A stretch of 64,000 bases of DNA from Mesostigma viride (lineage: Eukaryota > Streptophyta > Mesostigmatophyceae > Mesostigmatales > Mesostigmataceae), in assembly GCA_009746045.1 (NCBI GenBank), contig RPFO01000503.1, positions 1 through 64,000 of the forward strand. Reading direction: 5' to 3'. Below, one piece after another: positions 56,690 through 64,000 of the stretch. Made by a program: the position numbers and the translations under genes. The notes beneath the pieces are model-generated. The model saw only the letters and a list, made by a program, of their open reading frames with translations. It had not been told where the DNA came from and ran no database searches. The number at the start of each line of letters is the position of its first letter. The stretch's first letter is position 1.

Positions 56690-58733
56690 GGGGAACATGG
56701 GATGGAAGGGATGGTGTAAGCTATCTAGGTCCTAGTTACAGGGGTGTGGGCACCGCGGCCCGAATCGCTATGAATGCCATACTTGGTCACACGCGGAGCC
56801 CCCACAGGCTTGGGGGTGGTCTCCTTCATCACTACTTGCCATCTATCCTTGCGCACCATCTGCCTCCATATTACAGACAAACCAGGAGGCTGCCCGGGGG
56901 TGAGCCCGTCACGTCTAGTGTAGCACATGTCCATGCCGAGTCTAGACTCGGCATGGATTCGTGATAGCTATATCGAAAAGTCCACGGGTGGCGCCCCTGC
57001 CGCGCGCAGCCGGGGGCACGCCAGGTAAGGACATATCGCCCAGGCTGGACGGCGGCTTGGTGCCAGCTAGTCTATCTGATGTATCTACCTGATCTGTGCG
57101 GGCCAGGTGCCCGGCTAGGCCCAGGCGCCTGTGCCTAATAATGTGGGAAACATAGGGCAAATCAGCGTACAAATCCTCATTACTAATGTGCAAACCAAAG
57201 GGGATGTTAAGGGCCTTGCGCAGCATCTTGGTGACGGCGCCGTCGAGTCGTTGCTCCAGCTCCTGCATCAGTGTCCAGGTCTCGGCGCCGTAGGTCAGGA
57301 TCGTCAGAATGACGACCTTGAATAGGTCACGCTTGACGATCCGGAGTAGGGCGGGGTTTGCTTCACCAGCGGCGGTGGTCCTGGAGGTGCGCCCACGCCA
57401 TGCCGATCCGTGTCGTCATGTCGTCCTTGCAGTCGGGAAGCCAACTGCCGAGCAGCTTGAAGCGGCCTGAAGGAGGGTAGTTGACCTCGGCATCGTCTAA
57501 GAGGCGGAGTGTGGGTGGGGGCCCTGCCATGCCGAGGGCCAGGGCCTCCGTTTTGGGGCTGATTTCTAGACCAACCGCCCGAGCCTCGAGCGCCAGGCAG
57601 TCCAGCCAAAGTTGGGCAGACTCCGGTTTCTCGATGAGCGTGATGTCGTCGGCATAAATGAGGTCAGCTAGTACATTCTGCTTGTTAGTCGCCCCCCCCT
57701 TCTCCAAGCTCGTTCGTGTGAGGGGCACGGCCTGCAATGCTAGCAAAGCGAGCACGTGCCTGGCGCATAACATAATCCACTACAATAATAAACAGGTACG
57801 GCGACAGGACGCAACCCTGCCAGACGCCGGTCTGCAGTGGGCATGGCGGGGTAAAGCCGTGTTGAGTGCGCACCGAAGTGGTCGACCCCTCATACAGCGT
57901 GCGGATGACGGCAATCAGGGGAGTGGGGACGCGAGCCCGAGCAAGTACAGCCCATAGGGCGTCCCAGAGGACAGAATCAAAAGCCTTGATGAAGTCGACG
58001 AAGATCAGGATGGCGGGAAACTCACCAGGTTGCAGGAGAGCGATTTCCTCGAAGAGACGACGCGCGACGAAGATGGCCATGACGGTGTTGCGCCCAGGAC
58101 GGAAGCCCATTTGACTTTCCCCAAGGTGACAGTCGAGAGCAGAACGAAGGCGGTTGAGGATCATGCGCATGAACAACTTGAGTGCGGCGCTCGGGATGCA
58201 GACTCCTCTGTAGTTGGCGGGGCCGGTCGTCAGGCCGGGGAACCTTTGTTTTTGTACAGCATAATACGGTAGCTGTGCTGCCACTCAGGAATCGGCGGCG
58301 CGTCGGCAAGCAGGATCCGGTTGCAGACGTCAAGCAGGAGGAACCCCGTGAGCGCCGTCAGGGCTGGGAGCTGGTCAGGTCCAACGGCGGCGTAGAAGCG
58401 GAGTTGCTTGCATGGCGGCGGTGCTCAGCTCGAGCTCGGTGAACGGCGGGAGCTCGTTGGGGTCGGCCAGGGGTTCCGTCAGGGCTGGGTACGTGTAGTC
58501 CTGCTCAGCGGCGGGCGGCGTGGGCGGCGCAGGGACGTCCGCAGGCGCCACTGCCAGGCGTGCGGCCGCCAGAGGGCCAAGCGGCGGAGGCGGCGGGGGG
58601 GCGCCGAGGCAGCCGGGACTGGGAGGAATACCACTGGTCGAGCTGCTGCTGCGGTGAGCCAGAGAGCGTCCGCGGCGCCGGCTGCGCGCCGCCGGCGGGC
58701 CGTTGGGCGTGATAACGCAGGCGGGTCCAGGAA
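56690..58733 (-). pseudogene. LINE-B reverse transcriptase ORF, central copy
   Basis: Order on the minus strand: a proline-rich start near 58730, PPFTELELS, then after a one-base frame change RFYAAVGPDQL, then ANYRGVCIPS, GFRPGRNTV, FVDFIKAFD, GVWQGCVLSPYLF, LIYADDITL (YADD), FKLLGSWLPD, LTILTYGAETWTL, and HIIRHRRLGLAGHLARTDQ. Frames change at about 58400, 57700 and 57380, so it is defective. RT is about half identical to LINE-A by eye, so the two are distinct families of one clade. The endonuclease region is absent. Confidence 0.85.
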
Positions 58734-58958
58734 CATGGGATGGAATGGATTATGTAAGCTATCTAGGTCCTAGTAGTTACAGGGTTGTGGGCACCACGGC
58801 CCGAATCGTTATGAATGCCATACGCGGTCACACGTGGAGCCCCCTGCACAGACTTGGGGGTGGTCTCCTTCATCACTACTTGAAACTGTCGGCGAATACC
58901 GGTATTAATTAATTAATTAATTAATTAATTAATTAATTAATTAATTAATTAATTAATA

Positions 58959-61900
58959 GACACGTGACTGCGTCACGTGAGCATAAGTCCTCAGTGGGAG
59001 GGGAACATGGGATGGAAGGGATGGTGTAAGCTATCTAGGTCCTAGTTACAGGGGTGTGGGCACCGCGGCCCGAATCGCTATGAATGCCATACTTGGTCAC
59101 ACGCGGAGCCCCCACAGGCTTGGGGGTGGTCTCCTTCATCACTACTTGCCATCTATCCTTGCGCACCATCTGCCTCCATATTACAGACAAACCAGGAGGC
59201 TGCCCGGGGGTGAGCCCGTCACGTCTAGTGTAGCACATGTCCATGCCGAGTCTAGACTCGGCATGGATTCGTGATAGCTATATCGAAAAGTCCACGGGTG
59301 GCGCCCCTGCCGCGCGCAGCCGGGGGCACGCCAGGTAAGGACATATCGCCCAGGCTGGACGGCGGCTTGGTGCCAGCTAGTCTATCTGATGTATCTACCT
59401 GATCTGTGCGGGCCAGGTGCCCGGCTAGGCCCAGGCGCCTGTGCCTAATAATGTGGGAAACATAGGGCAAATCAGCGTACAAATCCTCATTACTAATGTG
59501 CAAACCAAAGGGGATGTTAACTCGTCGTCTGTCCCAACTCAGTCCTAATAATAGGACTGAGTTGACCTTTTTCAACCGTGTGTAGTGACTAGGTGGGGGG
59601 TCCATCCAAGATGCTTAGACGTGGGTCTATGGAGTATTTGATGTCCTCTTGCTGGCAAAAATACTACATCAGTGAAAACTTGACCCAAACTCCTAAAAAT
59701 TACATGGATGTATGGCACCGTCGGCGAATTTGCATTTTTGTGTGGAAGCATGAGTGGCAAAAATTGAATAAATTCCATATGCATGTTAAAAAAATACAGG
59801 CATGTAAACAATATAGTTCTTGACCTGTGGCAAAAAACTGGACTCAATTTGGCCACTGGCACTGCCTGAAACACGCCAAATACTGCCAGTCCTATACATA
59901 GGACTGGGCCATGCTAGCAATTTGCAAGCATGTAAGTGCGGTCATACTTCATAGTAGCGTGGCCACAAACCATGTCAATCAGCCCATTTCCCTTCAGGCA
60001 TAATAGGAAAACATACTTGCATCATCATATTGCAGTTATATTGTACCTTAGTATGTGTGAAAGCCTATGCATACATATAGGGAATGCGTATGGATACGTA
60101 GCTACAAAGGGATGTATTATAAGTAATAACCACCGATATAATGGGTAGGTTAGTCACATTTAATTGTTCTTTACAAGAATGGACATGGATAAAACTGTAT
60201 TACCTTGCCATGACATGGCCAAGATACCTGCTGGCACATGATGACAGTGGTTTATCACCAAGATTTTTCACTCACCCGTATAAGCTTGACAGTACCCTTG
60301 ACGCAGCCCATGACCACACAATCATGCAGTATGAACATAGCAAGAGAATAACTAACATCTATGAAAGTGTTTTAACCCATTCAGCACCTAAAACCTTGTA
60401 CAGCCACGCTACGGTAAGGCAAATGCCTGGTAAGATCATCTAAAAAGATGGTTTTAGAGAGGGGCAGGCAACGGTCAAGAAAGAGCAGCAAGACTCAAAA
60501 CTGACAGCGCATCGCAAGCTTAAACTCATGTAAGAATACCAAGAAACGATGAAGCAGCGATATTCCAGCTTTACCTGGCACGGCTGGCGTTACCTTGGCC
60601 CAGGCGGTGCCTGCAAAAGTGGCACTTTGCGGCACACAAACCATGACGTGACAGAGTGGTCGAAATCATCAAATCTTTACTGCCACTAGACTTAATCTAC
60701 GACAATACATGATAAAAGGTAGAAAGAAACCTATAAACCCTTCGATTTGATCCGGGAATCAATTGTAGTAATCCATTCCGTCGACCTGCCTAATCGCAGA
60801 TTTTTCCAGCAAGAACAGTGCCGACACCCAGTAAATCGCATCCCCGCGAGGTTAAAATTCACTTGTATCATCTTTAGGACATAAAAAATCTATTTCCTGG
60901 GTTTGGCCCGCAAAATCGTCCGAAAACGTAAACTGCATGCATGGGCGCAAGCCGCCATTGCTAGGTCGTGCATTTCCGGAACTCACGTTTCGCGTGAAAA
61001 TGTACCCTTACCACCTGTACTTTCACCGTACGGTTAGCCGCCCAAACCAAATCCAAAAAAATCCCAAAAATATGTCCAAGAAAGATCTTTTCAAGTAGTA
61101 TTTGAATAAATTTTGAGAAAATTTTTCTGCCAAATATTCCGACCGGGGCGAATTTTCTACAAAACCTCAAAATTAGGTCCTAAAATTAGGACTGAGTTGA
61201 ACTCAGTCCTAAAATTAGGACCAGGGACAGACGACGAGTTAAGGGCCTTGCGCAGCATCTTGGTGACGGCGCCGTCGAGTCGTTGCTCCATCTCCTGCGT
61301 CAGTGTCCAGGTCTCGGCGCCGTAGGTCAGGATCGTCAGAATGACGACCTTGAATAGGTCACGCTTGACGATCCGGAGTAGGGCGGGGTTTGCTTCACCA
61401 GCGGCGGTGGTCCTGGAGGTGCGCCCACGCCATGCCGATCCGTGTCGTCATGTCGTCCTTGCAGTCGGGAAGCCAACTGCCGAGCAGCTTGAAGCGGCCT
61501 GAAGGAGGGTAGTTGACCTCGGCATCGTCTAAGAGGCGGAGTGTGGGTGGGGGCCCTGCCATGCCGAGGGCCAGGGCCTCCGTTTTGGGGCTGATTTCTA
61601 GACCAACCGCCCGAGCCTCGAGCGCCAGGCAGTCCAGCCAAAGTTGGGCAGACTCCGGTTTCTCGATGAGCGTGATGTCGTCGGCATAAATGAGGTCAGC
61701 TAGTACATTCTGCTTGTTAGTCGCCCCCCCCTTCTCCAAGCTCGTTTGTGTGAGGGGCACGGCCTGCAATGCTAGCAAAGCGAGCACGTGCCTGGCGCAT
61801 AACATAATCCACTACAATAATAAACAGGTACGGCGACAGGACGCAACCCTGCCAGACGCCGGTCTGCAGTGGGCATGGCGGGGTAAAGCCGTGTTGAGTG

Positions 61901-62765
61901 CGCACCGAAGTGGTCGACCCCTCATACAGCGTGCGGATGACGGCAATCAGGGGAGTGGGGACGCGAGCCCGAGCAAGTACAGCCCATAGGGCGTCCCAGA
62001 GGACAGAATCAAAAGCCTTGATGAAGTCGACGAAGATCAGGATGGCGGGAAACTCACCAGGTTGCAGGAGAGCGATTTCCTCGAAGAGGCGACGCGCGAC
62101 GAAGATGGCCATGACGGTGTTGCGCCCAGGACGGAAGCCCATTTGACTTTCCCCAAGGTGACAGTCGAGAGCAGAACGAAGGCGGTTGAGGATCATGCGC
62201 ATGAACAACTTGAGTGCGGCGCTCGGGATGCAGACTCCTCTGTAGTTGGCGGGGCCGGTCGTCAGGCCGGGGAACCTTTGTTTTTGTACAGCATAATACG
62301 GTAGCTGTGCTGCCACTCAGGAATCGGCGGCGCGTCGGCAAGCAGGATCCGGTTGCAGACGTCAAGCAGGAGGAACCCCGTGAGCGCCGTCAGGGCTGGG
62401 AGCTGGTCAGGTCCAACGGCGGCGTAGAAGCGGAGTTGCTTGCATGGCGGCGGTGCTCAGCTCGAGCTCGGTGAACGGCGGGAGCTCGTTGGGGTCGGCC
62501 AGGGGTTCCGTCAGGGCTGGGTACGTGTAGTCCTGCTCAGCGGCGGGCGGCGTGGGCGGCGCAGGGACGTCCGCAGGCGCCACTGCCAGGCGTGCGGCCG
62601 CCAGAGGGCCAAGCGGCGGAGGCGGCGGGGGGCGCCGAGGCAGCCGGGACTGGGAGGAATACCACTGGTCGAGCTGCTGCTGCGGTGAGCCAGAGAGCGT
62701 CCGCGGCGCCGGCTGCGCGCCGCCGGCGGGCCGTTGGGCGTGATAACGCAGGCGGGTCCAGGAAC
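58959..62765 (-). pseudogene. LINE-B reverse transcriptase ORF, copy split by a TTAA transposon
   Basis: Nearly identical to the central copy (same frameshifts; isolated differences such as one base in the LTQTSLEKG segment). The coding sequence is interrupted by 59521-61238 between the LMQ(M)ELEQRLDGAVTKMLRKA segment and LNIPFGLHISNEDL. The catalytic segment lies at 61395-62316. Confidence 0.85.
59521..61238. mobile_element. 1718-bp TTAA-target DNA transposon (piggyBac-like target choice), non-autonomous
   Basis: Perfect 15-bp terminal inverted repeats CTCGTCGTCTGTCCC / GGGACAGACGACGAG, directly flanked by TTAA (59517-59520 and 61239-61242). The empty site GATGTTAAGGGCC is present in the neighbouring LINE-B copies, proving the insertion and the TTAA duplication. 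Both ends also carry internal palindromes made of AACTCAGTCCTA and its complement. The interior is AT-rich with no transposase. Open frames at 59936-60148 and 60141-60443 are unrecognised. Confidence 0.92.
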
Positions 62766-62964
62766 ATGGGATGGAATGGATTATGTAAGCTATCTAGGTC
62801 CTAGTAGTTACAGGGTTGTGGGCACCACGGCCCGAATCGTTATGAATGCCATACGCGGTCACACGTGGAGCCCCCTGCACAGACTTGGGGGTGGTCTCCT
62901 TCATCACTACTTGAAACTGTCGGCGAATACCGGTATTAATTAATTAATTAATTAATTAATTAAT

Positions 62965-63605
62965 AGACACGTGACTGCGTCACGTGAGCATAAGTCCTCA
63001 GTGGGAGGGGAACATGGGATGGAAGGGATGGTGTAAGCTATCTAGGTCCTAGTTACAGGGGTGTGGGCACCGCGGCCCGAATCGCTATGAATGCCATACT
63101 TGGTCACACGCGGAGCCCCCACAGGCTTGGGGGTGGTCTCCTTCATCACTACTTGCCATCTATCCTTGCGCACCATCTGCCTCCATATTACAGACAAACC
63201 AGGAGGCTGCCCGGGGGTGAGCCCGTCACGTCTAGTGTAGCACATGTCCATGCCGAGTCTATCACGAAAAGTCCACGGGTGGCGGCCCCAGGCCGCGCAC
63301 GGCCGGGGGCACGCCAGGTGAGGACATATCGCCCAGGCTGGGCGGGCTTGGTCATTGGTGCCAGCTAGTCTATCTGATGTATCTACCTGATCTGTGCGGG
63401 CCAGGTGCCCGGCTAGGCCCAGGCGCCTGTGCCTAATAATGTGGGAAACATAGGGCAAATCAGCGTACAAATCCTCATTACTAATGTGCAAACCATGAAG
63501 GGGATGTTAAGGGCCTTGCGCAGCATCTTGGTGACGGCGCCGTCGAGTCGTTGCTCCAGCTCCTGCGTCAGTGTCCAGGTCTCGGCGCCGTAGGTCAGGA
63601 TCGTC
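62965..63605 (-). pseudogene. LINE-B 3' part, rightmost copy
   Basis: Carries the C-terminal coding region from MLRKAL to the stop at 63042-63044. Here the frame is open for 149 codons through LAGHLARTDQVDTSD, PCAAWGRHPWTFRDRLGMDM and a C-terminus near HTPVTRT. It lacks the inverted insertion seen at 56930-56975 in the other copies, so it represents the better-preserved C-terminus. Confidence 0.8.
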
Positions 63606-64000
63606 GGGAAACCGGTATACCGTAGAAAAAAAAGGAAATTTTGGCGAATTAATCAATTTTTTGCGTTGGGAGTATCGGATTTTGGCCCCTGTCGTCCAAA
63701 TATGGACCATTCCCGGCCTTTAATTAATTAATTAATTAAATAAACTCGTGCTCCCGTTGGGGAGTCACGGAGCACCGAAGTGCTTTCAATCCCTGTGTGT
63801 GCACTACAGGAGAAAGGGCAGAGACCCCCAGTCTCCTTCATGCCAAAGGCATATGCCACAGCTGCATTCGGGCGCGCTAGCTAAACGGACACGCTAACGA
63901 TCCGGCAGTCTGTGGGTGCAATAAGACCCATGTGAGCATATCATAGCAAGGAGCGTGGGCAAGTAATCTGAACATAGCCAGGGCGTAGCATGGCTGTTCT
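63606..64000. other. right flank; short TTAA-tail element, no gene
   Basis: 63720-63740 is a short TTAATTAA tail followed by a hairpin-like CTCCCGTTGGGGAG phrase. The same phrase, in one orientation or the other, occurs near 30580, 35410 and 38520. It is probably another dispersed short element. No coding sequence is seen. Confidence 0.45.

Larger units (their letters stand above)
55890..63605 (-). mobile_element. head-to-tail array of LINE-B copies
   Basis: A 2337-bp unit (start points about 56003 and 58340; the next start is 62372 because of a 1.7 kb insertion) is repeated with very few differences. Minus-strand order per unit: a 5'-truncated LINE-B coding region, C-terminal region, 3' UTR, hairpin around CACGTGACGCAGTCACGTG, (TTAA)n tail, then a second partial 3' UTR. 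Tail lengths differ: about 77 bp (56572), 54 bp (58905) and 28 bp (62937). The left member is internally deleted and the right member is cut at 63605. Unequal exchange of one compound insertion is the simplest explanation; misassembly is possible. Confidence 0.85.

Noticed and set aside
59936-60443. Two short plus ORFs in the TTAA transposon as transposase remnants
   Set aside because: Both are under 105 codons, AT-driven and without any recognisable motif.

Overview
The window looks like nuclear DNA of a eukaryotic alga, most likely from the green lineage. Genes are GC-rich and split by GT-AG introns. TGTAA, the green-algal polyadenylation signal, lies just past both gene ends. Low-complexity tracts and retrotransposons fill most of the remaining sequence. 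I cannot name the species from sequence alone.

Layout: 1-3994 holds the 5' part of a decayed Ty3/gypsy-like LTR retrotransposon (minus strand, pol running off the left edge). 4330-9602 is a nest of two non-LTR families (called LINE-A and LINE-B here) and a TTAA-flanked DNA element. 9709-27933 (minus strand) and 37815-54978 (plus strand) are two paralogous 12-exon receptor-type nucleotide cyclase genes, arranged head-to-head. I reconstructed both by aligning the paralogues to each other: exon phases, exon order and several exon lengths agree exactly. Between them is an 8.2 kb palindrome (arms 28905-31745 and 33930-37105) with a 2.2 kb spacer full of truncated LINE 3' ends. 55890-63605 is a head-to-tail array of LINE-B copies (minus strand), one of them split by a clean 1718-bp TTAA transposon.

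The cyclase protein (about 1474 aa in the plus-strand gene) has a signal peptide, two tandem periplasmic-binding-protein-like modules, an EGF-like cysteine cluster, one membrane span and two class III cyclase domains. C1 keeps the metal-binding aspartates; C2 lacks them but keeps the transition-state Asn/Arg pair. This suggests one composite active site per chain. The minus-strand paralogue has two in-frame stop codons and is probably a recent pseudogene.

The most unusual signal is in the introns. At many exon borders of both genes the splice junction itself, with its 20-40 nt of exon edge, is repeated tandemly into the neighbouring intron. The extreme case is a 17 x 85 bp array (18836-20280) in which every unit carries the last 33 nt of exon 6 plus its GT donor.
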